Positions 42,265-51,349 of a stretch of 64,000 nt of DNA are shown here, piece by piece (the first letter of the stretch is position 1; each line of letters opens with the position of its first letter). Where the stretch lies: assembly GCA_029864335.1 (NCBI GenBank), contig JAOTTS010000008.1:1-64000 (forward strand), given 5' to 3'. A program made the position numbers and the translations under genes. Source of the stretch: Candidatus Nitrosopumilus sp. (GTDB lineage: Archaea; Thermoproteota; Nitrososphaeria; Nitrososphaerales; Nitrosopumilaceae). The notes beneath the pieces were generated by a model, which did no database searches, was not told the DNA's origin, and was given only the letters and a program-made list of their open reading frames with translations.

Positions 42265-43974
42265 TCACTTATGTGTGAAAATTGATTGATTCTGTGAATC
42301 TTTTCTACAATATCCAAATCTAACAAATTGGATTTCTTCTCCTTCTTTTAATTGTAGATAATGTGGTTCTGTATAGACATCCAATTCCTCCAAACTTTCT
42401 TCATTAAACTCATCTCCAATAAACAATGCCTTTGGAATGATCATCTTAATTTCATGTGCAGTTTTTTGAGGGACCCATTGTATTTTTGTAATATCTTTTG
42501 CATCTCCATTACTAATCAATTCTCCTTCAAATTCTGTACCGATTTTTTTAATAATTACATTTCCTAATCCTAAAAGTCTTATTTTGGTTCCTTCTTTGAA
42601 ATTTTTTGCATCATCACCAGAAATATAGAAATTTTCATCGATCTCAATTTTTCTTTTACCCATGTCGTTAATTGGATGATTTGGAATTTCTACCGATGAT
42701 ATGGAGAGATTTTTGACTGCTAACTTTTTTGCATCACTTACCATGAACAGCCTTATGCTTTCGGCATCTACAAACTTTCGATTGAATGCTTCAAGTACAT
42801 CAAATGGAGCAAGAGTGTTTGCTTTCGTTAGTCCTAATGACATGATAAATTTTCTAATGGCTTCAGGTTTTATTCCTCTTCTTCTTAATGCTTCAAGAGT
42901 TGGTAATCTTGGATCATCATACCATGAAACCTTCCCTTCCTCAATCAATGGCTTGATAACTCTTTTTGAAATTGGCATTCCTTTGAATTCTAATCTTGAG
43001 AAAAATCCTTGCTGTGGTTTACGCATGTTTAGGGCATCTAAAATCTCATCAATTAATTCTTTTCTAAGTTCGAATTCTTTTGAACGAAAAGCATGTGTAA
43101 CACCATCAATACTATCTTCAATTGCTACTGCCATATCATAGCTAGGCCAAATTCTAAATTTTTCACCTAATGTGTAATGCTTCTCATCAATTATTCTGAA
43201 TAATACTGGATCTCTCATAACTGCATTATCTGCTTTCATATCTCCACGAAATCTGACAATAGCTTCCCCTGCTTTGTATTTTGTATTCATTTTTTCCCAA
43301 TTTTTATTATTTTTATCAATATTACTCATACTGCATTTGCAGGCTTTTCTTTCTCTTCTGTTCTTACTGATATTTTCTCTTTTACAAGTACAAACATACG
43401 CCTTTCCAGAATTTATTAATTCCAAACCTTTCTCGTAAAATATCTCCATATCGTCTGAAGTATTTTTTACTATGTCAAATTCTATGCCTAACCATTCTAG
43501 TCCAACTTTAATGGCTGCATGATATTCCATTCGCTCTGCTTCAGGATTGGTATCATCCATTCTTAGAATAAATTTTCCACCATACATCTTTGCATATTCT
43601 GAATTAATTATAGCAGCTTTTGCATGCCCTATGTGTGGATAACCATTAGGTTCTGGAGGGAATCTTGTAACAACTTTACCTTGAACTGCTCCTTTTAATT
43701 CTGGAAGTCCCTCTCTCTCCTCAATTTTTTCCTTAGGTGCCAAAAATTCTGAAAAATTTTCTTTAATTTCTTTTTCTTGTTCTTCAGATGATAATTGATT
43801 AATTGAATTAACAATTTCAGAAATATCTTTTGTAATTTCTTTTACTTTACTTCGATACTCTGGTTTTGTTCCCAGAATTTTTCCCAAAATTATTTTATTT
43901 TGAGTTTTTCCTCCATGTTCATATGCATTTTGAAGTGATATTTTTCTAATTTCTTTTCTTAATTCTTCATCCAT
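42265..43974 (-). CDS. gltX: Glutamyl-tRNA synthetase (archaeal type)
   Basis: 569 aa, class I. The HIGH motif reads PHIGHAKAA after RFPPEPNGYP, and the KMSKS equivalent is ISKRVIKPL. It has the archaeal/eukaryotic-type beta-barrel anticodon domain, and a four-Cys insertion (YVCTCKRENISK, KACKC). As in other archaea it is expected to charge both tRNA-Glu and tRNA-Gln. Last but one in the long minus-strand run, 20 bp after the GGPP synthase. Confidence 0.95.
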   Translation of the reverse strand: MDEELRKEIRKISLQNAYEHGGKTQNKIILGKILGTKPEYRSKVKEITKDISEIVNSINQLSSEEQEKEIKENFSEFLAPKEKIEEREGLPELKGAVQGKVVTRFPPEPNGYPHIGHAKAAIINSEYAKMYGGKFILRMDDTNPEAERMEYHAAIKVGLEWLGIEFDIVKNTSDDMEIFYEKGLELINSGKAYVCTCKRENISKNRRERKACKCSMSNIDKNNKNWEKMNTKYKAGEAIVRFRGDMKADNAVMRDPVLFRIIDEKHYTLGEKFRIWPSYDMAVAIEDSIDGVTHAFRSKEFELRKELIDEILDALNMRKPQQGFFSRLEFKGMPISKRVIKPLIEEGKVSWYDDPRLPTLEALRRRGIKPEAIRKFIMSLGLTKANTLAPFDVLEAFNRKFVDAESIRLFMVSDAKKLAVKNLSISSVEIPNHPINDMGKRKIEIDENFYISGDDAKNFKEGTKIRLLGLGNVIIKKIGTEFEGELISNGDAKDITKIQWVPQKTAHEIKMIIPKALFIGDEFNEESLEELDVYTEPHYLQLKEGEEIQFVRFGYCRKDSQNQSIFTHK

Positions 43975-43994
43975 GCCAGTTTTCCTTATTACAA

Positions 43995-44975
43995 CTATAC
44001 ACTTCTTTTAACTACAAAATCCAATAATGATATGAGTTCTGTTTTAGCAGAGCCAGAGTATTTTGATAGAGATTTTTCAGCCTTGTCTGCATATTTTAGA
44101 GCCTGTTTTCTTACATTTTCCTCGATATTTAAAGAACGAATTACATCTACCGCTTTGTTAAGATCATTTTTTGAAATTTTTGAATTTCCAAATGCCTTTA
44201 AAATAATTTTTTTATCATCACCTTTTGCTGATTTTATTGCCATTAAAATTGGAAGTGATTTTTTACCCTCTCTAAGATCATTCCCCACAGGTTTCTTTGT
44301 AATCTTAGGATCTCCCATTACTCCGATAAGATCATCTGTAATCTGAAATGCAATCCCTAAATTTCTTCCAAATGATGATAGATTTGATATGTCATTAGTT
44401 TTATTTGTTGCACATATTGCCCCCATTGCGCATGATACATCAAATAATGCAGCTGTTTTTTTGCTAACCATTATAATATAATCTGCTTGTGTTGGAATTT
44501 TTCCTTCCTCTGCCATTTTTATATCAAGTAACTGGCCTTCACATACATCCACACATGCTTTAGCAAGTCTGGAAACTAAATGGGTTATCGCACTTGGTGG
44601 TAATTTAGAATCTGTGATTACTTGAAATGCTTTTGAAAATAAAACATCTCCTGCAAGAATTGCGATAGGCATTCCAAATTTTTTGTGTACTGTAGGAACT
44701 CCATGGCGCATTTCATCATTATCCATAATATCATCGTGAACTAAAGTAAAGTTATGAACCATTTCTACGGCACTTGCAGCTAACATGGCCTTGGAACTTT
44801 TTCCTCCTAAAATTTGGCAACTTCTAATAACCATATATGGTCTAAGTCTTTTTCCTCCATTTACAATTAGGTGCCCTGCTGCATCATAGAGTTTTTTTGG
44901 ATTTCCTTTTAGCTTTGAATTAAGATACTTGTTTACTGTTTTAGCATTCTTTTCAATTTGTTTAGTTTTTTTCAT
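43995..44975 (-). CDS. Geranylgeranyl diphosphate synthase
   Basis: 326 aa all-trans prenyltransferase. First Asp-rich motif VHDDIMDNDEMRHGVPT, second QITDDLIGVMGDP, and the downstream GNDLREGKKSLPIL that the protein at 7119 lacks. Supplies the C20 (or longer) chains for ether lipids; chain length is inferred from the operon, which makes IPP and DMAPP upstream. The start overlaps idi by 14 bp. Confidence 0.92.
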   Translation of the reverse strand: MKKTKQIEKNAKTVNKYLNSKLKGNPKKLYDAAGHLIVNGGKRLRPYMVIRSCQILGGKSSKAMLAASAVEMVHNFTLVHDDIMDNDEMRHGVPTVHKKFGMPIAILAGDVLFSKAFQVITDSKLPPSAITHLVSRLAKACVDVCEGQLLDIKMAEEGKIPTQADYIIMVSKKTAALFDVSCAMGAICATNKTNDISNLSSFGRNLGIAFQITDDLIGVMGDPKITKKPVGNDLREGKKSLPILMAIKSAKGDDKKIILKAFGNSKISKNDLNKAVDVIRSLNIEENVRKQALKYADKAEKSLSKYSGSAKTELISLLDFVVKRSV

Positions 44976-45612
44976 TTACTAATCTCCATTTTTTCTTTGG
45001 TAAATGAATCTTGATTGCTTTCTGCAATCCTTCGTGCGTTTTACTATTCATCCATGTAGATAAGATATTTGCATACTTTTCAAGCATTGATTGTTCAGAT
45101 TTCTCAAGTAATTCTAATGCGATAAGCATCCATGGACAATAATTTTGAGGGTTTGTATTTAATTCTGAGAGTAACTCTTTTGCTGAAATCCACTTAATTT
45201 CATCAATCTCACCCTCTATCTCTTTTAACTCTGTAGATTTATCAATTATCCCAATCAATGTTCCACAAATTTCGTTTTCAGAACCTACATTTTTGTAGGG
45301 AACATGATACTCAAATTTATGGAGATAGTCCAATTTTCCTGTAATTCCTAATTCTTCTGGCATTCTTCTTTCACCTGATGATACATATGTCTCTGATTCT
45401 CTTGGATGACTTGCAAATGTTCCATCCCAATCATTTGGCCAGAGCATTTTTTCCTTTGCACGTCTTGTAAGAACGAGTCTTCCATCTCTGTCAAATAATA
45501 ATGCGGTAAATGCTCTATGAAGTTTTCCATCTGGTAAATGACACTTTACTTTTTCTTCACTACCAATTGGATTATCATTTTCATCAACTAAAATCACAAA
45601 TTCCTCAGACAT
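44962..45612 (-). CDS. idi: Type 1 isopentenyl-diphosphate isomerase with Cys replaced
   Basis: Nudix-fold enzyme interconverting IPP and DMAPP. MSEEFVILVDENDNPIG, HRAFTALLFD, RRAKEKMLWPNDWDGTF and the ENEICGTLI segment holding the catalytic Glu match type 1 Idi. Where bacterial and eukaryotic enzymes have the catalytic Cys just before (G/S)HP, this protein has Ala (TFASHP). I start at ATG 45612, which overlaps ipk by 8 bp; the frame is open to 45642 but that adds a short unrelated MKGHCLGVKE. Operon: mvk-ipk-idi-GGPPS. Confidence 0.88.
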   Translation of the reverse strand: MSEEFVILVDENDNPIGSEEKVKCHLPDGKLHRAFTALLFDRDGRLVLTRRAKEKMLWPNDWDGTFASHPRESETYVSSGERRMPEELGITGKLDYLHKFEYHVPYKNVGSENEICGTLIGIIDKSTELKEIEGEIDEIKWISAKELLSELNTNPQNYCPWMLIALELLEKSEQSMLEKYANILSTWMNSKTHEGLQKAIKIHLPKKKWRLVNEKN

Positions 45613-46357
45613 TTCTTTTACTCCTAAACAATGTCCCTTCAAATTTCCTATTTTTAACCGCTTTTACAATTCTTTCAGGCTTATTTCCATTCACAAAAAA
45701 CACATTCATACCCATTTTTGAAATTTTTGTTGCTTCCTCTACCTTTCTCGTCATTCCTCCTGTCACATCCATTTGATTTTCTAAAATTGAAGGACGTTCA
45801 CCTTGTAATTCATGAATTAATTTTTTTGATTTTAGATCTGAATACAATCCATCTTCATTTAATGCAAAAATACAGAGTCTGGGTTTTAGTATTTCTGCAA
45901 GATACGTCATAATCTTATCTCCTGATAAAATGAATGTTTTATTTTGACCGTACCACAAGGCATCCCCATATGTAACTGGAATTAATCCTGCATTGGCAAT
46001 TTTTTCAATCTCCTTAATTTTTTTTATAATTGGTTTATTTCCTGACATAAAATCTGTTGGTGGCAAACAATATGGATTTAATTTATTTTGTAACAATGAA
46101 TCTAAAATTATTTTATTTAATTCAATCATTGAATTTTTTACAATTGCAACCCCTCTTGGATTATATTTTTTTTCTTTAGTGTGCATGTCATATTTTACAG
46201 ACCAATAATGCCCATAAGAGCCACCACCATGAACAATAATTACTGGCTCACTGATTTTCTTTAAACTCTTTGAAATATTACCAATTGTTTTTTTTCTAGG
46301 TGATAATGGTTTTTCTTTATTTGTGATGATTGACCCTCCTAATTTTATTAGAATCAT
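45605..46357 (-). CDS. Isopentenyl phosphate kinase
   Basis: 250 aa amino-acid-kinase fold. LIKLGGSIITNK, the HGGGSYGH with the diagnostic His of IPK, FILSGDKIMTYLAE and MDVTGGMTRKVEEA are all seen. Phosphorylates isopentenyl phosphate to IPP, the last step of the archaeal alternative mevalonate route. Next to mevalonate kinase and idi. Confidence 0.93.
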   Translation of the reverse strand: MILIKLGGSIITNKEKPLSPRKKTIGNISKSLKKISEPVIIVHGGGSYGHYWSVKYDMHTKEKKYNPRGVAIVKNSMIELNKIILDSLLQNKLNPYCLPPTDFMSGNKPIIKKIKEIEKIANAGLIPVTYGDALWYGQNKTFILSGDKIMTYLAEILKPRLCIFALNEDGLYSDLKSKKLIHELQGERPSILENQMDVTGGMTRKVEEATKISKMGMNVFFVNGNKPERIVKAVKNRKFEGTLFRSKRNV

Positions 46358-46382
46358 AATATGTTCGAAATTATTTAGTCAA

Positions 46383-47324
46383 TTAAAAAGTATCCAGTCC
46401 TTTGAAATCAATTTTCGCTGAAAAGCAATCATAATTATTATCTTTGAATTGTTTTATTGTATTATCTAAATTTGATTTATCTGTTAAAGCAAAAATACAT
46501 CCTCCTCCACCTGCACCTGTAATTTTTGCCCCAAAAGATCTATTATTGCCTATTTTGACCATGTCTCTTAATTTGTTGTTTGAAATCCCTATTTTTTCAA
46601 GATATTGTTGATTCTGAATGACTTTATTCCCTATTTCTTTGATGTTGTTTTCTTTTAATTCCTTCAAAGCAGCCTCAATCAATTTGGATTCATTGTTACA
46701 TAATGTGAAAAACTCTTCTTCATTTTTTTCTTTGAATTCCTTTACTCCTGCAACAATAGTTTCTGTTGAATGTTCAACGTTTGAATTTACAATTACTAAA
46801 TGGAAATTAGGTTGAGATTCTATTGTAGTAAATCCATTTTTTTTATCATACTCCATTATTCCACCATATGTACAAACAGTACAATCTGCCCCTGAGGTAT
46901 TCTGAAAAATTGTTTTTTCAGCTTCAATTGCAAGTTTTAGGATTTCTTCTTTGGTTGTATCTACAAATAATCTAGAAATTGCTGCAGCTCCTGCAACACA
47001 ACAAGCAGATGATGAGCCTAAACCTACACCTAATGGAATATCTGATTCTACTATAATCTCAATTCCTGTATCATGATTTTTTATTATTTTATTTGCTAAA
47101 TAATAAAATGGTTTTAGTGGAGAATTAATTTCCGAAAGTGATATGTTTTTCTCTAATTCCAATTTTCCGATGTTTGATTTGATAGAAATTTTCCTCTCTT
47201 TTGTTTTTTCTGCAGTAACTGTAATTCTTTTATCAATTGCACAAAGAATAGCTTTGACTCCATAAACTACAAAATGTTCTCCAAAGAGAATTACTTTTCC
47301 TGGTGCAGAAGCTTTGGATTTCAA
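46383..47324 (-). CDS. mvk: Mevalonate kinase
   Basis: 313 aa GHMP kinase. SAPGKVILFGEHFVVYG, the ATP loop PLGVGLGSSSACCVAGAAAI and KITGAGGGGCIFALT give motifs 1 to 3. Makes mevalonate 5-phosphate, feeding the pathway finished by ipk. It follows rpsB by 24 bp, coupling lipid precursors to a translation operon. Confidence 0.95.
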   Translation of the reverse strand: MKSKASAPGKVILFGEHFVVYGVKAILCAIDKRITVTAEKTKERKISIKSNIGKLELEKNISLSEINSPLKPFYYLANKIIKNHDTGIEIIVESDIPLGVGLGSSSACCVAGAAAISRLFVDTTKEEILKLAIEAEKTIFQNTSGADCTVCTYGGIMEYDKKNGFTTIESQPNFHLVIVNSNVEHSTETIVAGVKEFKEKNEEEFFTLCNNESKLIEAALKELKENNIKEIGNKVIQNQQYLEKIGISNNKLRDMVKIGNNRSFGAKITGAGGGGCIFALTDKSNLDNTIKQFKDNNYDCFSAKIDFKGLDTF

Positions 47325-47347
47325 GTAAATACTAAATTTTTATTGAA

Positions 47348-47971
47348 TTATTCGATTTCCTCTTCGATAATCTTTGTTTCAAAATCATCAATTTCATATT
47401 TCATTGATTCATCTTCCTTTAGTTCTCCTCTTTCAATGAGAACTTGACGTACAAGTAACCAGTAAACTGTAGCAAGGGCTTTTCTTCCTCTATTATTTGC
47501 AGGAATAATTACATCTAGATTTGATGTAATGTTATCTGTATTTGCAATTCCTATGATTGGAATTCCTGCATTGGTTGCTTCAATAATGGCTTGTTCATCA
47601 ACTTGAGGATCTGAAATTAAGACTAATTTTGGTTCAATATAATATGGTAATAATGGATTTGTCAGTGTTCCAGGCATAAATCTTCCAAGAAGTTTCTTTG
47701 AATTTAACATCTCACAGAATTTCTCAATTGGTGTTTCTGCATATTGTCTACCTGAGCATACTATGAGATTATCTGCTCCTAATCTGTTGATAAATTTGGC
47801 TGCAGTTTTAATTTTCTCCAATGTGATGTCCAAATCAAGCATGTAAAGTCCTTCAGGACTGGCTTTGGTGATAAATGATTTCATGAATTTTGTCTTTACT
47901 TGAGTTCCTACTCTGATTCCAGTAGCTAGGATCTTCTTTTTAATGTCAGTTGCTTCTGCTTGTTGACTCAT
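47348..47971 (-). CDS. rpsB: 30S ribosomal protein uS2
   Basis: 207 aa. GIRVGTQVKTKFMKSFI, ADNLIVCSGRQYAETPIEKF, FMPGTLTNP, PQVDEQAIIEATNAGIP and NRGRKALATVYWLL are the archaeal S2 signature. An acidic C-terminal tail (KIIEEEIE). Position eno-rpsB-mvk is a known archaeal arrangement. Confidence 0.96.
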   Translation of the reverse strand: MSQQAEATDIKKKILATGIRVGTQVKTKFMKSFITKASPEGLYMLDLDITLEKIKTAAKFINRLGADNLIVCSGRQYAETPIEKFCEMLNSKKLLGRFMPGTLTNPLLPYYIEPKLVLISDPQVDEQAIIEATNAGIPIIGIANTDNITSNLDVIIPANNRGRKALATVYWLLVRQVLIERGELKEDESMKYEIDDFETKIIEEEIE

Positions 47972-47978
47972 GACGATT

Positions 47979-49217
47979 TTAAATCTCTACCATGCCGCGT
48001 ATTAAATCATGCTCTGAGAGGCGTAATAACTCATTTAATTTTGCCACTCTTTCTCCCCCTACCACTCCTACTTTGAGCATTTTTGACTTTGTAGCAAGAC
48101 CAATGTGAGAAATCTGTGAATCAGTAGATTCCCCCGATCTATGTGATGTGATTAATTTAATATTATTTTGATTTGCAACGCTGGCAAATTCAAGTGCATC
48201 ATAAAGACTACCTGCTTGGTTTACTTTGAGAATTGCAGCATTACATGATTTTAAGCCAATTGCTTTTGTCAAAATGTCTTTGTTTGTGACTGTTAAATCA
48301 TCTCCTGTAACTAATATGTCTGGGAATTTTGCTGTCAATTCTGCCATATCTGCAAATGCCTCTTCATGAACTGCATCCTCTGCATAAATCAATTTGAATT
48401 TTTCAATAATACCTGCTGCAAAATCTATTTGTTCTCCTAGTGAATTTTCGAATCCTGCTCTGTCATAAACATATTTTCCTTTTTCTTCATTCCATTGAGT
48501 TGACGATGCAAAATCTACTCCTAATGATACTTCTTTTCCTAACGTGAATCCTAAATTCTCACAAGCTTTTGCAGAAACTTCTAATGCTTTTATATTTTCT
48601 AATTTTGGTGCCCATCCTCCTTCATCCCCCCTTCCATTTGTAAAATGAGGATCTTCTTTTTCTAAAACACTACGTAGTTCTTTATGAACTAACAAATTTG
48701 TTTCGATTGCATCTTCAATTGTTTTTGAACCTATAGCACAAATCAGGATCTCTTGAATGTCTGGAGTTCCAGGACCTGCATGTGCTCCGCCACCTAGAAT
48801 ATTTCCTATTGGAAATGGGAATTTGAATGATGATTCTGATGATAATGTCTGAAACAATTTCTGACCTAAAGCTTTTGATGATGATTCCATTGATGCAATT
48901 GTAACTGCAAAAGCTAATGCTCCACCTATGTTTGAATAATTTGAAGAACTATCCAAACTTTTCAGAGTATGATGAATTTCTTTAAGATCTGAGGATTCTA
49001 ACCCAATGAATTTTTGAGAACTTTCTTTTAGAATTTTTAGGCTCTCTTCTGGTTTTCCATTGGGAAAACTAACTGCTTCATATTTTCCTACGCTGGCTCC
49101 TGAAGGTGCACAAACTCTACCTAGAAATTTTCCATCAGATTCTACATCTACCTCAATAGTTTTTGTTCCTCTGCTATTGTATAGGATACGTCCTTCAATT
49201 GAGGAAATTTTGGACAA
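47979..49217 (-). CDS. eno: Enolase
   Basis: 412 aa. EGRILYNSRGTKTIEVDV, GGAHAGPGTPDIQEI, GDEGGWAP, DDLTVTN, LKVNQAGSLYD (catalytic Lys) and SHRSGES are present; interconverts 2-phosphoglycerate and phosphoenolpyruvate. One base after rpoN, 7 bp before rpsB. Confidence 0.96.
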   Translation of the reverse strand: MSKISSIEGRILYNSRGTKTIEVDVESDGKFLGRVCAPSGASVGKYEAVSFPNGKPEESLKILKESSQKFIGLESSDLKEIHHTLKSLDSSSNYSNIGGALAFAVTIASMESSSKALGQKLFQTLSSESSFKFPFPIGNILGGGAHAGPGTPDIQEILICAIGSKTIEDAIETNLLVHKELRSVLEKEDPHFTNGRGDEGGWAPKLENIKALEVSAKACENLGFTLGKEVSLGVDFASSTQWNEEKGKYVYDRAGFENSLGEQIDFAAGIIEKFKLIYAEDAVHEEAFADMAELTAKFPDILVTGDDLTVTNKDILTKAIGLKSCNAAILKVNQAGSLYDALEFASVANQNNIKLITSHRSGESTDSQISHIGLATKSKMLKVGVVGGERVAKLNELLRLSEHDLIRGMVEI

Positions 49218-49218
49218 G

Positions 49219-49455
49219 TTACTCTAACTCCGATTGAACTTCTTGTTTTCTTCTTTGAATTGCTTCATAAAATGGAATTACTTGTTGAATTGTTTCAATA
49301 GTTGTCAAAAGCATTCTTCTGCAACAATATCTTTCAATTCCTAAAGCATCCAGAGTTTTTACTGGATCCTCTCCTGATTTAATTTTATTTTGATATTCCT
49401 CAAATTTGTCTGCAACTAAATTTCCACAAGTGAAACATCTAACAGGTATTAACAT
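49219..49455 (-). CDS. rpoN: DNA-directed RNA polymerase subunit N (Rpb10)
   Basis: 78 aa. The family starts MLIPVRCFTCGN and has RYCCRRMLL, the four zinc ligands C7-x2-C10 and CC. The frame is open upstream to 49491, but those 12 hydrophobic residues are not part of Rpb10, so ATG 49455 is used. Heads rpoN-eno-rpsB. Confidence 0.95.
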   Translation of the reverse strand: MLIPVRCFTCGNLVADKFEEYQNKIKSGEDPVKTLDALGIERYCCRRMLLTTIETIQQVIPFYEAIQRRKQEVQSELE

Positions 49456-49507
49456 ACGAACGAAAAAGTAATCAAGGATTATAAAAACCATACAAGGAAG
49501 TTCCTTT

Positions 49508-49592
49508 GCGGGCGTCGCCCAGCCTGGCCAAAGGCGCTAGCTTGAGGGGCTAGTCTCTTAGGAGTTCGTGGGTTCAAATCCCATCGCCCGCA
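49508..49592 (+). tRNA. tRNA-Leu(GAG)
   Basis: Acceptor GCGGGCG/CGCCCGC, discriminator A; anticodon stem CTAGC/GCTAG around TTGAGGG (anticodon GAG); a long variable arm (TCTCTTAGGAGTTC) as in class II tRNAs; T-loop TTCAAAT with T-stem GTGGG/CCCAT. No intron and no encoded CCA. Confidence 0.95.
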
Positions 49593-49607
49593 CTAGATTT
49601 TTGAAAA

Positions 49608-50222
49608 TTATTTTTCTAGTTTTTGTAAAGTTTTGATTAATTCACTACGTCTTTTCTCTTCTGTAATTGCTGATCTAACATCTTCTACTAGAATTCTATT
49701 GACATCTATTTTTCTTCTAGCCTCTTTGACTACTTTGTCATATAATGAAAAAGTGTACAAATTCAGATACAAATTCTCCATTACATCAAATATTCTTGTA
49801 GCTTCATCTATTTGCCCAATTCGAATTTTGTCAAATACCATTCGTTTTAGTTCTCCAACACAATCAAGTAATCCTAATACGTATGATTCTGGCATTACTG
49901 ATAATTTTTTATCAGAAGGGATTTCTTTTTTTTCAACAATTGCAATAAGACATACTGCTTCTACAAATTCTTGTTCTGGAGTAATTAGATATCTTTCAAG
50001 ACTGCCAGTTGCTTTTTTCTTGTATTTTTTTAAGAGAATGTCTGCTTGTTTTAAATTATTTTTTCCTACCTCAAGTTCTCCTTTGTGAACGGCGATAATT
50101 GATTTGCTACAGAGAATGATGATTTCTCTTGTATTTTTTAATAAGAACTCTCTCGAGTCCTGAACGTCCCCTAAAGATTTTGAAATTTTATTTAATGATA
50201 TTTTAACATTCTTTAAAGTCAT
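49608..50222 (-). CDS. Translin/TRAX family RNA-binding protein
   Basis: 204 aa, all-helical. DSREFLLKNTREIIILCSKS, the middle EQEFVEAVCLIAI and YVLGLLDCVGELKRMVFDKI follow translin. Archaeal members form octameric shells and may have TRAX-like RNase activity; the EE pattern (EQEFVEA) compatible with catalysis is visible, but activity is unproven. Ends 15 bp after tRNA-Leu. Confidence 0.88.
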   Translation of the reverse strand: MTLKNVKISLNKISKSLGDVQDSREFLLKNTREIIILCSKSIIAVHKGELEVGKNNLKQADILLKKYKKKATGSLERYLITPEQEFVEAVCLIAIVEKKEIPSDKKLSVMPESYVLGLLDCVGELKRMVFDKIRIGQIDEATRIFDVMENLYLNLYTFSLYDKVVKEARRKIDVNRILVEDVRSAITEEKRRSELIKTLQKLEK

Positions 50223-50304
50223 GCTAAAAATATCTGAAAACTAGGATAAAGCCGTTTGCTAAACTCTTAGGGTGTACTCAAAATCTATTTCCAAAATAAG
50301 GCTT

Positions 50305-50745
50305 TTAGCCTTGAAATTTTGATTTACAATTACTGCAATAACCTGATAATTCAAAACTACTTTTTAGAATCAGATATTTTGACTTTCTAGCAGCCTTTAC
50401 CTGAATCTCTTTTAGTGAATCTTCATCAATATCGTCTATTTTTCCACAGTTCATGCATACTATATTGATGTGTTCATCTGTATGAGCATCAAATCTTGCT
50501 TCTCCTTCTACATCCATTTCATTTACTAGTTTTTTCTCTTTTAGAAGATCAAGTGTCTTGTATACTGTTGACAGACTTACCATGGGGTATCTTTTTCTTA
50601 TAACTTTATGAATAAGTTCTGCACTAGGATGATCTTCAGTTTTTAGTAGATAATTCACTATTGCAATTCTTTGAGGTGTGATTCTAAATCCTTCATCCCT
50701 TAATGATGCGACGATCTGTTCTATCTGCTGCATGTCATTATTCAC
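50305..50745 (-). CDS. Fur-family metal-dependent repressor
   Basis: 146 aa. Winged helix (GFRITPQRIAIVNYL, KRYPMVSLSTVYKTLDLLKE), then the dimerisation half with metal ligands: ARFDAHTDEHINIVCMNCGK and the C-terminal CSNCK zinc pair. Could sense Fe, Zn or peroxide (Fur, Zur or PerR types cannot be separated here). It is transcribed away from a four-gene mini-operon across a palindrome-rich 88-bp gap, so it is the obvious candidate regulator of both directions. A 6-bp hairpin overlaps its stop (50298-50312). Confidence 0.92.
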   Translation of the reverse strand: MNNDMQQIEQIVASLRDEGFRITPQRIAIVNYLLKTEDHPSAELIHKVIRKRYPMVSLSTVYKTLDLLKEKKLVNEMDVEGEARFDAHTDEHINIVCMNCGKIDDIDEDSLKEIQVKAARKSKYLILKSSFELSGYCSNCKSKFQG

Positions 50746-50784
50746 ATATTCTACTATTTAATATCTATTCCTTATTGATAACTA

Positions 50785-50826
50785 TTCCTAATTAATAATA
50801 ACACTTAATTAGGAACCATTCCTAAT
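50785..50826. promoter_or_regulatory. Palindromic operator between fur and the mini-gene operon
   Basis: Two nested inverted repeats: TTCCTAATTAA (50785-50795) with TTAATTAGGAA (50805-50815), and ATTAGGAA-CCA-TTCCTAAT (50808-50826). Further TATTCC half-sites lie at 50766-50771 and 50783-50788. They cover the expected TATA/start regions of both divergent units. Likely Fur-family sites; the assignment is inferred from position. Confidence 0.75.
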
Positions 50827-50833
50827 AATATAC

Positions 50834-51004
50834 ATGCAAATACAGACAATTCAGGATAAGCAATCAGAATTAAACAAAAAAACTGTAAACAACGCAATTA
50901 GGATTTGTGTTAATTGTGGTAACATAGCTGTCAAAATACAAAATCATGGTATATTTTGTAAAGATTGTGGCTCATTTTTTGATTTGGAGGAAAAAAATGA
51001 GTGA
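50834..51004 (+). CDS. Zinc-ribbon mini-protein (56 aa), first gene of the mini-operon
   Basis: MQIQTIQDKQSELNKKTVNN, then RICVNCGNIAVKI, FCKDCGSFFDLEE: two CxxC pairs form one zinc ribbon. The ATG lies 8 bp after the 19-bp palindrome, so the transcript is likely leaderless or nearly so. It overlaps the next gene by 8 bp. No family recognised beyond the ribbon. Confidence 0.75.
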   Translation: MQIQTIQDKQSELNKKTVNNAIRICVNCGNIAVKIQNHGIFCKDCGSFFDLEEKNE

Positions 51005-51170
51005 TAATTCCTGCAGAAGTATATGTGGATACTATGATATAAAGTCTGAACATAGAAATTTGCAAAATAACATATTCAGAAAGTATTGCTCTGTATGTAA
51101 TCTTGAATTGATTTCAAGATATTCTAGTTGTCCTTGTTGTCACAAATCATTTGGAAGTAGTGGAAAATAA
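50997..51170 (+). CDS. Cysteine-rich mini-protein (57 aa), second gene
   Basis: Reads SCRSICGYYDIKSEHRNL, KYCSVCNLELI, SCPCCHKSF: C-x3-C, C-x2-C and CPCC, seven cysteines. It is a paralog of the third gene with the same three blocks. GGAGG at 50986-50990 provides a ribosome binding site within the first gene. It ends TAATG with the third gene start. Probably a metal-binding (Zn or Fe) protein. Confidence 0.75.
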   Translation: MSDNSCRSICGYYDIKSEHRNLQNNIFRKYCSVCNLELISRYSSCPCCHKSFGSSGK

Positions 51171-51349
51171 TGGGATATGTCTGTAAAGGCGTATGTGATA
51201 GTCTTAAAGGAGAAAAAATCCCAAATGGTTCCAAATATGGATATGGACAAAAGAGATGCACCCTGTGCAGTATTTTTATGACTGTTTCTGGTTTTCGTTG
51301 TCCTTGCTGTAGTGCTCTTTTGAGGACAAAATCAAGGGGTAGAAAATAA
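51170..51349 (+). CDS. Cysteine-rich mini-protein (59 aa), third gene
   Basis: YVCKGVCDSLKGEKIPNG, RCTLCSIFMTV, RCPCCSALLRTK: the same C-x3-C / C-x2-C / CPCC layout as the second gene, with a basic tail (RTKSRGRK). I have seen this layout in thaumarchaeal small proteins of unknown role. Starts one base inside the second stop, ends one base inside the fourth start. Confidence 0.75.
   Translation: MGYVCKGVCDSLKGEKIPNGSKYGYGQKRCTLCSIFMTVSGFRCPCCSALLRTKSRGRK

Noticed and set aside
42701-43141. 146-aa plus-strand frame
   Set aside because: Antisense to gltX, in a region with conserved synthetase motifs.
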